A DNA stretch of 64,000 nucleotides from the NCBI GenBank assembly GCA_018350325.1, contig JAEVLN010000002.1, forward strand, positions 2,088,288 through 2,152,287. Reading direction: 5' to 3'. Positions 11,101 to 22,922 of the stretch are shown here, piece after piece; position 1 is the stretch's first letter; the number at the start of each line of letters is the position of its first letter. The notes under the pieces are model-generated. The model saw only the letters and a list, made by a program, of their open reading frames with translations, made no database searches and was not told where the DNA came from. A program made the position numbers and the translations under genes. This DNA comes from Globodera rostochiensis (Eukaryota; Nematoda; Chromadorea; Rhabditida; Heteroderidae).

Positions 11101-12906
11101 AGGTCTTTAACAAGAAAAAATTTTGAAAAGGGGAGGGGGGGAGGGGTTGTTCAATAAAAACTGCAAAAAATTGTTTCTCCTTTGTGTGGCGATTTTTTCG
11201 GTAGAATATTATTATTTTTTGCCTTTTTTTTTCCACTCCTCCCACTCCTTGCCTCTGGTTACTAGTGATGCACGAGCAGGGCCGTAGCCAGAAAAAAATT
11301 TTGGGAGGGGGAATTTGAACCATCTGAGCGCGGCGCTCAAATGGATTTCCCATTTGAGCGCCAAGGTATTTTATTTGAGGAATTTTCAAAAAAGTTTCAA
11401 AAATACAAAATTTTTTTTGATTTTTGATGGCAATTTGTTAAAAAATTGGTCAAAAAATTGTAAAAGTGCAAAACAATAGGGTCCCCCCTCTTGTTTTTTT
11501 TCTATAATTTCATTTTGGGGGGGGGAATTCCCCCCCCCCTTCCCCCCCCCCCTGGCTACGGCCCTGTGCACGAGAGTCTCATTATCGAGTATCGACTCGA
11601 GAAAAGTCTTGGGTTTTTTTGGTATCGGTCTCGGGGTCAAGTCTCGGTATCGAGTCTCGAGCATCGGGGAATTTTGGGTCTCGTGCAACACTACTGGTTA
11701 CACGACGGGCCTTATTCAGATCATTTTGAGCAAAAATTTACATTTCCAGACCGCCGTGCCGGCCTTGTCACCGGGAAAATCTGCTGGAGGTGCCGGCTCA
11801 AAGCCTAAACCGGGCGCTACTACTGGTGGCCAACCGCCAAAAGTGGAGCTGAAGGACCACAAAGTTTGGCAAATTGTGAGCCTTTTTTTAAGTCATATAT
11901 TGTTTAATTAATTAATTTGTTGGTTTCTTCAACAGGAATTTCACAAGGACAACCGGGACATCAAAGTGCAGACGGACATCAAGCAGGTGGAATGAAGGAA
12001 CAATAATTCCATATTTATTATAAAATTAAAGTTTGATTATTTGTCCAAAAAAACGTTTAGGACGATTTGATTTCAATTTGTTACAAAAATGGCATTTGGT
12101 TTGTTTCACTGTATTTTTTTTCTCGTTTGAAATTGAAAGTCTTTGATTTTTTACTAAAAGTTTATTATTTATTTTTTGGTACAACACAAAAATTTAAAAT
12201 GTCCGGACTTGATCCGTTGTTGAAATTGACCATTTGGGGATCATTTAAATGACGTTATGTCCTGTCCACCCACCCCTGAGTCTACCGATAATAATTTTTA
12301 CCCATTTTTTTTAAAGTCCGTCTACGTGTACCGATGTGAGAATTCGGTGGTGCAAATCAAAGGCAAAGTTAACTCGGTGACGGTGGACTCGTGCAAGAAG
12401 ACCAGCGTGGTGTTCGACAGTCTGCTCTCGCAAGTGGAGGTGATCAACTCGCAAAGCGTCGAAGTCCAGGTCGTGTGGAGTGTTTTTTGTTGAAATTTTT
12501 GACATTTTTTTGTAATTTTAAGAGTTTGGTTATTTTTCCCTCACATTCATCCAATGATTTTTTGTGTTATCAGATGAATATTTTAACAGTTTTTGATTTT
12601 ATTTTCTTACATTTTCAGAGTCTCGGTGCTCTGCCGACCATTTCCATTCAGAAGACGGACGGATGCCAAGTGTATTTGAGCAAGGAGTCATTGGGTGCCG
12701 AAATTGTGACCAGTAAATCGTCGGAGATGAACGTAATGGTGCCCAAAGGGGACGGCGATTTTGTAAGTCAAGAGTCCCGTTGGAAATTTTATGCAAATTT
12801 AAAGTTGCACCAAATTCAGACGGAATTCCCTGTCCCGGAGCAGTTCAAGACCACATTTGACGCCGCAGGGAACAAGTTGAAAACGGAGTTGTTGGACATT
12901 GCCTGA
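8195..12906 (+). CDS. CAP: Adenylyl cyclase-associated protein (CAP/Srv2)
   Basis: Twelve exons join in frame to 488 residues (human CAP1 is 475): 8195-8306, 8826-8947, 9328-9471, 9907-9987, 10078-10269, 10670-10760, 10883-11046, 11750-11875, 11936-11986, 12317-12469, 12619-12762, 12820-12906. CAP recycles actin: it binds cofilin-actin at the N-terminal helical domain and exchanges nucleotide on G-actin through its WH2 and C-terminal beta-solenoid. Visible are the N-terminal coiled coil ([17 protein letters not shown]), the helical domain (about residues 45-217), a proline run (about 236-245), a glycine linker, WH2 (about 270-305) and the CARP domain (about 330-488). CARP motifs include [20 protein letters not shown] and [10 protein letters not shown]. 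Two nested transposons lie in intron 7 and another in intron 5. The last intron is 57 bases, frame-neutral and stop-free. Confidence 0.95.
10337..10578. mobile_element. hAT-type MITE in CAP intron 5, 242 bp
   Basis: The ends are CAGGGTCGTACCCAG and GGGTACACCCTTG, imperfect inverted repeats. The flanks are AAGGAAGA (10329-10336) and AAGGAAGT (10579-10586), an 8-base duplication with one difference. Like its relatives at 11277, 18598 and 20547, it has poly-G next to one end and poly-C next to the other. Confidence 0.75.
11263..11693. mobile_element. Outer element of a nested pair in CAP intron 7
   Basis: The ends are TAGTGATGCACGAG and CTCGTGCAACACTA, inverted repeats with one mismatch. They are flanked by the 8-base duplication CTGGTTAC (11255-11262 and 11694-11701). 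The interior is built of TCGGTATCGAGTCTCGAG-type units. It is interrupted by the complete element at 11277-11566. Confidence 0.75.
11277..11566. mobile_element. Inner hAT-type MITE, 290 bp
   Basis: A perfect 15-base inverted repeat, CAGGGCCGTAGCCAG and CTGGCTACGGCCCTG, is flanked by the exact 8-base duplication TGCACGAG (11269-11276 and 11567-11574). It has inserted into the left end of the element at 11263-11693, so it is the younger of the two. The interior contains GAGCGCGGCGCTC and a poly-G/poly-C pair near the ends. Confidence 0.93.
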
Positions 12907-13685
12907 AGGAAAGAATGGAAGAGCTGCTTGCATCCAATTTCACATCACACACACATTTTCTTGTAGTGCCCTGAGGCTCCGTTTATCCGAAAAAACAAAT
13001 CGGCTTTAAACAACAACAACAACCCTTTTATCACATTTATTGTTTAATTATGACAAAATAGTTATAGTGATGGTCAAGAATTGAAAAACAAAAATTTTTG
13101 TTTGAGCATCACTAATAGCATAAGCTAAGCAAAAGCATTTTTAACACTTATGCCCATCCTTTTATTTATCTCACTGTGTGCCCTTCTAGTGAATGAATGC
13201 CATGTAAAAATGTCACGCATTTTCATGGAATTTTGCAAATAAAAGCGTTTGTTTGACAATGGAAGCGGAAATTCAAAGTTTTGGCATTTCTCGCTGAAAA
13301 GTGTAAACAATGTCGCGTTGGGGTTTCTTGGGCGTAGACTTCGAATCTGATGAAGGCCCAATTAATCATTTGGCAAAATTTGTTTTTCAAAAAAAGATCG
13401 ATTTTGACAAAGTTTTTAGAAATTCACTGTTTTCTAAGCTCAATTACATATGTTGGGAGCAGGTCGTTTCGGCCCCAAGGGACCTTTGGAGTGCCATAAC
13501 TCTTCATGACCAACCAAACTAAATCGAAAACCTAAGTTTTTGTGGTAACTTACGATTATAACTTTTTTGAAAGGGATCTGTTCACTTTGTTGAATTGAAT
13601 ACAAAATCTACCCAACAAAAGCTTTCGATTGATACCAAATTTGTTTCGTTTGGATGGTTCCAAGAAGAGTTATTGTACTTCAAAG

Positions 13686-13860
13686 TAGAGCCCGGACTTG
13701 AGCTTCGAGCGAGACGAGATTCTCGAAAAAATCTCGGGTCTCGAAAAATCTCGAAAATTCAGTTTTATTTGAGACGAGATCTCGAGGTCGAGATTTCTCG
13801 AGAATCTCGTCGAGATTTTTCGAGATTCTCGAGACGAGATCTCGTCTCGACCGGGCTCTA
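13686..13860. mobile_element. MITE with 8-base duplication, 175 bp
   Basis: The ends TAGAGCCCGG and CCGGGCTCTA are perfect inverted repeats flanked by the exact duplication CTTCAAAG (13678-13685 and 13861-13868). The interior is almost entirely CGAGATTCTCGAGACGAG-type palindromic units. The same family, with TAGAGACCGG ends, is at 60068-60859. Confidence 0.88.
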
Positions 13861-14160
13861 CTTCAAAGTCCCTGGAAATATTTTGACCATCGCGCACTTC
13901 GCTCTGGAAAACTTTTTTTTCCCTTGGACAATCCTTCTCGAACTTTCACCATCCCTAGGAAACAAAATAACTTAGCGTTTTTCAATATTATGGTTAATGA
14001 ATGCGGCCCAGGTCTCGAGTTATAAGGAAAAATGGGCATAATTTTATAGATTTTGATTAAAATGCGTGAAAATCTGTCGACATCATTTTGAATTTAGCGT
14101 TTTTTTTCTTTACTTTTCTTCACTTTTTTCGTGTCAAATTTCGACGCAATTTACTACCGG

Positions 14161-14476
14161 GGTGTCCCTACTTTTTGCCAACCTTACATTTCGCCAACCC
14201 AGCAAAAATGTTACTCTTTGCCAACTCAGCAAAAAGTATTACGTTTACATTTTGCCAACCCACCAAAAACTCAAATTTCGATCAGTTTCGAACCCCTGAC
14301 CCGAATTCGAAGGTTTTTCGATTTCAAAATTTTTTCGGAATCTTTTGGCCTTAAAAACATTTCAAAAATGCTCAAATTCATCCAAAAACGTAAAGTTGGC
14401 AAAAATGTACAGTTGGCAAAACGTAACATTTTTGCTGGGTTGGCAAAATGTACAGTTGGCGAAATGTAGGGTTACC
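14161..14476. mobile_element. Mutator-like MITE with long inverted repeats
   Basis: The ends GGTGTCCCTAC and GTAGGGTTACC are inverted repeats that continue inward as TTGCCAACCTTACATTTCGCC against GGCGAAATGTA, with several TTGGCAAAATGT units. The flanks share the 9-base TACTACCGG (14152-14160 and 14477-14485). A 9-base duplication with long inverted repeats points to a Mutator-like origin. No transposase frame is present. Confidence 0.8.
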
Positions 14477-15134
14477 TACTACCGGTGTGAAAAGAGTAAC
14501 TTTTTAAGAGTTGTTAATCCTCTTTTTTGTTAGTTTCGTTTGCGCGCAACAAAAATCGAATGAATCGCAATATTTTGAGTGACTCTATTCACGGGCGTAT
14601 GGGGGGGGGGGGGGGGAGAGCCCTGATGTTAAGAGGCATTCTAAAAAGTCAGAAAAACAGAAATTACGTAAAAATTACGGTAATATACTGAAGGTGGTGC
14701 CCCCCCCCCCATTTTAAACAATAGGTTTCGGGTCCGGGGTTCGAAATAGGTCGAATCGGAGGTCAGATTCGGATTCTACGCCCATTAAATGCCCTAGAAA
14801 ACACCTTTTTATCGACTTTAAAATAAACAAATAATTTTTTCAAAAATGGCGGGGCACCATCTTCAGTATTACCAAAATTACTGGTTTAACCTTTTCGGTC
14901 GGAAACCGACAACCCTAGTTACCTCTCACAACTGTCTCCACTTTATTGCTCACTTTCTTTACATTATTCCCCCCCCCCGCCCCCACCTCAGCTTTTTAGC
15001 ACCTTTGTTGAAGGGTTTTAGAACCTGTTTAGGTACACCTAAAACCAACAATCAGCTCTCCACCACTCATATGTATTCAATTTGCAAAGTTTAGGTAGTT
15101 TTTTTGCCAAATAAGTTTGTTAGCACACCAAATA

Positions 15135-16211
15135 ATGGATGAAGATATTGTGGTTGGAAACAACATGGAGGTTTGACTTTTGATTGAAGTTTTTAAAGGG
15201 GGGGGGGTTTATTTATTTTTGAATAGAATGCTCAACCGTCCAGTCCGTCAGACCCGGTTCTTTTGATCGACATGGACGGGCACAACAACAATGATAGGGG
15301 TGAAAACAGCATCGAGGTTTGACTTTAATTCAAAGTTCTAAAGGTGGTTATCAAGCCGTTTCCCCAACTAACGGATTTTTGTTGTTGATCAATTTTAGTG
15401 GCATTTGAGGGTGTTGATCACAAAATTGGCACCTAATTTGCCATATCACATCATCTAGTCTATGAGTTTAACTCAAATCTGAGGTGGAGCTTCGGACCGA
15501 AAGTGCCATTTTTTTAAATTTTAGGCTCACCCGTCTAATACGTCCGACCCGGCTCTGTTGGCCAACGTGAACGAGCACAACAATGATGGTACGCCCGATA
15601 AAAGCATCGAGGTTTGACTTTAATTGAAATTTTTAAAGGGGTCTATGGAGCCCAACCTAACAACTATCAAAAAAAAAATGTTTTTTGATCAATTTAGGGG
15701 TTTTTGAGGGGTGCTGATCAGCACAAATTTGACATGTCACCTCATCTGGTAGGTGGTCAAACCGAAGAACCCATTTTTTAAAAAAATTTTAGGCTCAACC
15801 GTCCAGTCCGTCTGACGCGGTTCTGTTGGTCGACATGGACGAGCACAACAGCGATAACAGCATCGAGGTTTGACTTTAGATTAAATTTCTAAAAGGATCT
15901 ATGGAGGGAGGCTAGCCTAACAACTAGCGAGTTTTTTGATCAATTTTGGAGTAGGTCAATGATTTTAAAATTATGATTTTAACTCTATATGTACATTTTG
16001 GTGTTTTTGTTTTTAAATCTGGAGGGGGGAGCTTCAAACCAAAAAGTAATATTTTCGTTTATTTTTTTTTTTAATTTAGGTTCAGCCGTCCAGCACGACG
16101 GACCCGGCACTGTTGGCCAAAATGGACGAGCAAATGCTGCGCCTAAATGGCTTTCATCCACTCGTGATTGATTGCGAGCGGCTGGAGATTGCCTTCGAAC
16201 GCGATAAAAAG
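15135..16211 (+). repeat. Tandemly duplicated exon array in the SPOC gene
   Basis: Exons 2, 3, 4 and 5 start at 15227, 15525, 15793 and 16080 (spacing 298, 268 and 287). They share QPSSPSDPVLLxDMDxH-type coding sequence, the TTTTAG acceptor, and, for exons 1 to 4, a donor context GAG|GTTTGACTTTAATT. The intron interiors are also alike (TTTAAAGGGG, GTTTTTTGATCAATTT). All units are phase 0, so copies can be gained or skipped without a frameshift. Confidence 0.9.
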
Positions 16212-19200
16212 GTTAAATATTTTTTGTTGTTGAAATTTATTTTTTTAATTTGGTTTTTTTTTTTGCGGAAATTTACTGTTTTTAGGCATTGGAACGTGAA
16301 AAGCTGCGACAAGAACGGGAACGTCGTGCGGATATAGCCGAACAGAAGCGCAAACAGCGCCGGGACAAAAATGAGGGCGGTGAGCGTTTTTTTTTTGTTG
16401 ATTTTTTTTTTATTAATTGTATCAAATTTTTGGCTTTTTTTTACAATAAAATCGAAAATAGAAAATTGACAGTTTTATGGCCCAGAAAAATCACAAATTT
16501 AGAATCAGACGAACGGCGGGAGCGTAAAAAGCGAAGGCGTTCAGGCGGCGGAGGTTTTATTTTCTAATGTAAAACAAAAATTTTTGAATAGTTCAGTTTG
16601 GCTTTATGTTGCCTATTGCACTTTAGCAATGGAAAAAATTTGACTTAAATGAAATTTTTTGATTTGAATTTTCATGGAAATTTTGTTTTTGTTTTTTAGA
16701 CAAAGTGCGCGTCGACGCGGTCACGCCGCTGAAGCGCAACTTCAACCGCATTGTTCAATGCTGTTTCTGCGAGCTGATTGTCCGTCCGGAACGGTTCGGT
16801 GGCCGGGAAAGTGCCTTCTGTTCCGCCGAATGCATTTCCAGACGCGTCGACCTGGTCCGAAAGGTTTGCATTCTGGCTGGAGACCGGCATTTTGCAAAAA
16901 TCCTGGACCTGGATTTTATGGACGCCTGGATTTGGATTTCCTGGACGAAAATCCAGGGTCTCGGAGGCTCCATTGGACCTGGACTCTGGGTCCAGGAAAA
17001 ATCCAGGCCTGGATCCACCTCGGTCTCTAATTCTGGCACTTTGGTGTCCTCTTTGCTGATTTTTTCTGTTGAAATTTTGTTTTTGTTTTTTGCAGTGTGT
17101 CAAGGACTCCGAGCGCATTTTGCTCATCGACCTGAAAGGCAACATCATGAACAGCTCGACCAATCCGACCATCGAGACGCTGGAGATGTACATCAACCAG
17201 AATCCCAGCTACAACCCGCTGATTGATGACGCGCGACTTGGTCAATTTTTTGTTTTTAAATATCATCCATCCATTTGTGGTTTCCGTTCATTGGAATCAT
17301 AACAACAAAAAAAACATAAAATCTCAAATTGTTATAACTTAATTTTTGTCCACGAATTTGGGCTTCTTCAATTTATTTATTTTTAATTCGTTTACAGAGG
17401 CGGCCACGCAGCGTGTGGTGGATCCGGCACAGCAGAAAAAGATTGACTTGATGCGAATGGACGTGCGCAAAGCCATCGAGACGTCACTACAGAAAAGGTT
17501 TTTAATTTTTACAATTTATAGCACACTTTTTTTAAAATTTCTTTTTTTTTAAATTACGAATCATTTTATACGGGTTTTAACCTTTTGGTATTTCTTTATG
17601 TATTTACAGAGGAGTTTCAAACAACAACAAAAAAAAATTTTTTTTTACTAATTTAATCTCGTTAATCACATTCACAGATGCAAGACGGCAAACATGAATT
17701 TTTCGATGAAGCGCTACAAGGACCTGGGCCTTGACATTGAGCGTGTGCTGTTCGCCACCCATCAGGACGTGAATGTCAAGTATCGGAAATGGTTCAAAAA
17801 CTTCATGACGGTGGTAAATGATGAAAAAAATGTAAGTGAACCCAAACAAAATAATAATAATAATAATAAAAAAGGATATCATTTTTTTGTTGTTGATCAA
17901 AAAAACTGCAATTCCAATAACAAGAATACATTAATGTTGGCGAGCCCCAAAATTTCTTTAAATTTTTTTCTTTAGGCCTACTTCAAAGAGGTGATGCGCG
18001 ACAAAGTGTCCGTGAAGCGGCTGATCACACTGAACGAGGAGCAAATGCAGGTGGCCATGCCAGTTGCGGTGTTGGCAGCCGCCGACTCGACCTCATCAGG
18101 TTCGTTTTCCCCCTATTTCAAATTGGAATCCCGATTGACTTTTGAAAAAACGCTTTTTGCAAGAATTTGTTACTAATTTATGTCAATTGAGCATTTTTTA
18201 AAAATTCATACAATCAAACTTTTCAGAAAACGCCAACGGTATTTCGGCTGCTTCATCGTCTGCATTGGTGCGTCCAGTCTCGGTCAACAAAAGGCCGGCC
18301 GTCCATGGAAAGGTTTCAAAAAAAATTTTTTTTTTCATATTTGAACAACTTTTTTTTTGCTAATAAAAAACAAAAAATTTTTTTTTCATTTTTAAGTCAG
18401 CGGTAGACGAAATTTTGGGCGAAAGCAGAAGCGACACGACCCTTTTGCACACGACGCATTTGTTTGACGCCAACTGCGAAATTTGCAAGAAGGAGCAGGC
18501 CAAAAAACAAGCAATGCGCAAACGTGCTGAGGAGCGCGAGTCCATGCTGGACGCGCAGGTCATTTGAACCGGGCGGGGGGGGGGGAGTTGTTTAAGCCAG
18601 GCCCGTAACTAGGGGGGGCCAAGTAGGCCAGCCCCCCCCCCCCCGAAATGTTTTTTGAGGAAAATAACCATAGGGGGGGGACCCTTTGGTTTTGAACTTT
18701 TACATTTTTTGTGACTAATTTTCTTAACAAATTGTCATAAAAATTAAAAAAAAAATTTTCCGGGGCCGCACCTATCGGCACCACCGACCCATCCGCGCCC
18801 CCAAAAGAAGTAGAGTTTGCAAAAAAAAACATATTTGCATTTTTGAAATATTTGAAAATTGACAAAAGTTTAAGAAATTACAACAAAAATGTTAAAAATT
18901 CTAAAATGTACTGAAAAATGAACTTTTTTTTGGAAAAATTGTTACGGCCCTGGTTTAATCACATTTTTTACTGTTTCAGGTCAAGCTTCAACAACTGCAA
19001 CAGGGCAAACCCTTCTTTCCCAACATGGACCCGGCCATCGTGTCGGCGATGATGGACACCAACATGCCGCCGGCAGGTGTTGGTGGTGATCCCCCGTCAC
19101 GCCATCTGCGCACAGCTGCCAGTGGTGGGTTTGTTTTTATAATTTGACCATTTTTTAATAATAAAAAACGGCAAACTTAGCAACCATTTTATGTGTGCTA

Positions 19201-22200
19201 CTTTTAGCTTTTGACGCGCCTTTGTCCAGCCTGGACCCGGCCATCCGAGCGGCGATGATGGACACCAACATGCCCATGTCGTCGGCATGTGGCACCGCAA
19301 TGTTGCCCCTGTCGCGCCATCACCGCACGGCTTCCAGGGGTGGGTTGTGAAAGCATTTTTTGTTGTTGTTTTGTTTAAACGGCTCATTTTCATATAATAA
19401 AAAACAGAGTTTATTTACTAATTCTATGATTAAATTTTTGAATTTTTTTTTTTTTTTAGATTTTGACCCGCCTCTGTCGTCTGCAGTTGGAGGTGCCACC
19501 ACACCGTTGGACACTGGCTATGACCCCGAGCATGATCCGTTGGGACTGAACACTGTTCAGGTTGGTGAACGAGTCGAATTTTTTTTTTGAATAAATTTTG
19601 AGTTTTCGGATATGATTTTTGATTGAGATGTGCAATTGTTTTTCTTCATTTTTTTTTTTTTTTTGCATATCAGATCCCGTTTCCCACGAAGGTTGGCGAC
19701 CCGTTGATGGAAGAGGATGGGGACGGTGTTGTTGAACAACAACATCGGCCGGACATTGATGATGATGATGGCGCATTCGGGTTTGGTGCCGGGGGTGCTT
19801 TTGATGACGACGACTTTGGTGGCAACGACGGGGGGGACACGTTCAGCAATGATGCCAATGTTGGGAGAGGGAGTAAGTTTTGTGCAGCGATTTTTTTTTG
19901 TTTTGAAATTAGCAATATTAAATTTGGCTTTTTTAATAATAGTAATAAAAAAATGGCTTCTTGATTTGAATTCAATCAAAACTTTTAGGGAAGCTAAGAA
20001 ATTAGGGAGGACAGCACTAGTAATTGAAATAAAATTTTTGTTGAAGAAACTATTTTCAGCGTTTATTCTCATTCAGATGTGCTTCAGCGGCGAGCTTTTC
20101 CGCCCAGACGTGCCAGTCCAACGCCGGCATTTTCCAATTGTGGTTTTGATGGAGGTGATGACAACAGAGACACAGGCCGCCCATTTCAACAAGCAGTAAG
20201 AAACATTTTTTTTCTCTAAAATTTTGTGTGTAAAATGAATTTTGACAGATCAAAAATATTACACAAAAATTTTCCCGATCAGCAAAAGCTGTCTTGTTTT
20301 TAACAAACATTTGCTTTTGGCATTTGTTTTTGTCTTTAATTGATTTTAAAAATTTTTTTAAAATTACTTATTTTTTTTAATTCTCAGATGCCCTCTGGCG
20401 ACGCCTTCCGGCCCAGGTCGGTGTCCCGCAACAGTCAGCCGCGCTTTGGCCCCAATGACGACGAGCCAAGACAGAAGCAGCAGCAGCAACGTAATGAACG
20501 CAACGAGGTAAAAGCGCTTATATTTTTGTTCAGAAATGGCATGTTTCAAGGGCGCGCCCAGAAATTTTTTTCAGGGGGGGGGTGGCTAATTTGAAAAAAA
20601 GACAATTTTTAGGGGTGCATTTTTGGGTTTTTTCTTAAGGAATTTTTTCGAAAAAAGGTGCATTTTTAGGGGTGCATTTAGAAATTGGCCCAAAAATTCA
20701 AATTTTGTAAAACAAAAGGGTACCCTTAAGGTTTTTTCTCTCAAAAAAATTTCGGGGGGCGGGGGCTACAGCTCCCCCCCCCCGGGTACGCCCTTGGCAT
20801 GTTTGGTGCTAGACACTTTGTCACATTATATTACACTCAGAAATATTTTTATTTTTTGGAAAAATCAATATTTTAAAAAATGGCACACAAAATATTTGAT
20901 TTTGAAATTTTTTTTAGCATCAACAACGGGCATCGCCACCGCCACACTTCTCATCAAACGCAAATTTGCAGCCGTTGGGAAGTGTGCGACGCTTTCCACG
21001 CTTTGAGAAGACAACGGAGGAGGCGAACACGGAGCAGCACCATCGGCAGCAGGAGAACTCAGTGGTGAGTTGAAAATGTCAAATAATTTCATTTTTGGAT
21101 TAACCAAATCCATCCACAGTTTGTTGCCGAGCCGACGACGTCGTTTGGCTCTGGCGAACAACAGTTGCAGCCGCGTCACTTGTCTCCGGCCGCTTTTGCG
21201 CGTTCACAACGCGTTGCACTGCAACAGGCTGCCGAATGTACACCGCACGTAATAATTTTTTTGCTCTTTTTTTTTTGTTTTTATTTTTATTTTAGTAAAA
21301 TGTTTTTTTCAGCGTACGCTTTACAACGAAAGTTGGAAGGAACGTGGCCGGCAACAGCAGCCGCATCTTCTGCAAGACATTGGCGCCAGTTCCAGCAATG
21401 TGTTGCGTGCAGATCCGCCGACAGAAATCAATGAAACGCCTCCCTTTTTTGTTGACGAAGCAGCATCCGATCCGTGGAAAACGTAAATAAAAATGCTTTT
21501 CACATAATTTGGGAACAAAAAAGTCTTTTGGTTCATTTTTTTTTGTATTTTACTACCCACAACATTTTCTGTACGTATTTTGAGTCTCTCTGTTCAGTAT
21601 GTCGCTGGTGGTGTGGCGTGGGCTGTTTGTGTGGAACAGACAGACCTTCTTCAACTGCACCTGCACGGCGGTCAGCGGTGGGCGCGCGGTGTTCAAGGCG
21701 GGCCGCGAGATGGTTGGCGACAGCGGCGGAGGCGGCGGTGGTGATGCTGGACGAATTCATCTTATTGGACGGTCGGAGTCGCGCGGCGTGTGGGAGTACG
21801 TGTTGCAGTTGAGGGACAGTTGGAACAAACAGGTGTGCCTGATGGTCATCAACAGACCGGAAGGTTGGTTTTTTTTAATAAAATTGATGATTTGGTTGTT
21901 TTTTTTGTTGCCAAAAATTGACCGGAACCGAAAAACCATTGATTAGAAAACGCGGCGTCTCGTCCACAGAAAATGTCAAATTATGAACCATTTAAAGCAA
22001 AAATTCAAATTTGTTTTCCAGTGATGAGAAATTTTATTTGGTTTTCCATCAGCAGATGAACATGATTTTGTCACCTACATGAACTGCTTTGAGCGCTACA
22101 ATCAAGGCACTCAGGTTGGCGTGCTGGACTTTTCCGACCACCCGACCATCAAGGACGGCTACGTGTTCACGCTGAGCGCAGGCGAGGCATTGCCAGGTGA

Positions 22201-22922
22201 GCAGAAATTTTTGCTTACTTTGTCCAACATTACGTACTTTACACTTTGGTTTTACACTTTTATTCATCGTGAAAAGTGTAAATTTTTCTGTTCGCAAAGC
22301 TATGAATGAAAATTTTTTCCCCCCACCTAAAGGGCTTATGCAATAATAGCGAAAGAAATTCAACTCGCTATTGGGCATGAGCACAAAATGTCTTCTAAGC
22401 AATTCATTATATTCAGACAATTTGAGATGAACTTCTTTTTTTTTGTTACATTTTAATTTTGGCTTTATTTAGGTATGTTGTTGTATTATTGTTTTGTTTT
22501 TTTCAGCTGTACTGTTGCCGCTGGACGGCGTGGGTTTGCCGGAATGGGCAAAACACAATGGGTCCATTGTCCTCATGCTCATCCGCCGAATGGACCACGA
22601 GGACAAGCAGTGGAAGCGGCGCATGGGCTGTGACGTGAGCTGGCGACGTGTTGGAACAGATGCTGTAGAACAACAACAACAGCAGCAGCAACCACCGTTG
22701 AACATCCCGTTGACCCCGTTTGCCAGCGGCGCTGTCGATGATCGGATGGTGCGCGTACTCAGCGATCCCAGGTTGGACCAGGATCTTACCACCCGGATGG
22801 GCTCCCGTCTGTACCGCTACTCGCGCCTCTTCAAATGCATGCCACTGATTTTCCACCAAATCATTGCTGGCCTAAACACAAGCAATGAAAATGATGAGGA
22901 TGAGAGAGTGGGCGGGGACTAG
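15135..22922 (+). CDS. TFIIS-central and SPOC domain protein (PHF3/DIDO/Bye1 type)
   Basis: Twenty-six exons join in frame to 1,195 residues: 15135-15170, 15227-15316, 15525-15611, 15793-15867, 16080-16211, 16286-16379, 16503-16553, 16700-16863, 17096-17240, 17398-17497, 17678-17831, 17976-18099, 18227-18312, 18397-18558, 18980-19124, 19208-19339, 19460-19560, 19674-19872, 20077-20195, 20388-20507, 20918-21064, 21120-21248, 21313-21482, 21598-21863, 22053-22196, 22507-22922. In this family the SPOC domain reads the phosphorylated RNA polymerase II tail while the TFIIS-like domain contacts the polymerase. Domains: tandem repeats (about 13-110); a charged helix; a cysteine cluster CCFCELIV..CSAEC (about 205-235); TFIIS central domain (about 292-395: VRKAIETSLQKR, YRKWFKNFM); acidic/Q-rich linker; SPOC (about 920-1130: VVWRGLFVWNRQ, VLLPLDGVGLPEW). 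No PHD finger was found. Exon 25 has a NAGNAG acceptor. Confidence 0.88.
18598..18952. mobile_element. hAT-type MITE in SPOC-gene intron, 355 bp
   Basis: The ends are CAGGCCCGTAAC and GTTACGGCCCTG. The flanks GTTTAAGC (18590-18597) and GTTTAATC (18953-18960) are an 8-base duplication with one difference. Inside is a degenerate version of the GC hairpin near 18763-18788 (GCACCTATCGGCACCACCG). Confidence 0.82.
20547..20796. mobile_element. hAT-type MITE in SPOC-gene intron, 250 bp
   Basis: The ends CAAGGGCGCGCCCAG and GGGTACGCCCTTG are imperfect inverted repeats, flanked by the exact duplication GCATGTTT (20539-20546 and 20797-20804). Poly-G lies inside one end and poly-C inside the other. Interior phrases such as AGGGGTGCATTTTTGG resemble the element at 10337-10578 in reverse. 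Confidence 0.9.

Larger units (their letters stand above)
12907..15134. other. Intergenic, transposon-rich
   Basis: After the CAP stop there is 3' UTR-like sequence. Beyond it lie a block at about 13886-13970 repeated near 39508-39590 (GACCATCSCGCACTTCGCTC), the elements at 13686-13860 and 14161-14476, poly-G near 14601-14616, and GGTCCGGGGTTCGAAATAGG-type dispersed repeat near 14720-14790. A pyrimidine-rich TTTGTTAG at 15116-15123 probably is the spliced-leader acceptor of the next gene. Confidence 0.55.

Noticed and set aside
12391..12906. Continuous 171-codon frame over CAP exons 10 to 12
   Set aside because: Its N-terminal part reads exon 10 in the wrong frame; only the part from 12619 onward is coding, and the 57-base intron should be removed by homology.
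19557..20072. 171-codon minus-strand open frame
   Set aside because: It is antisense to in-frame SPOC-gene exons and introns, and reads through their splice sites.
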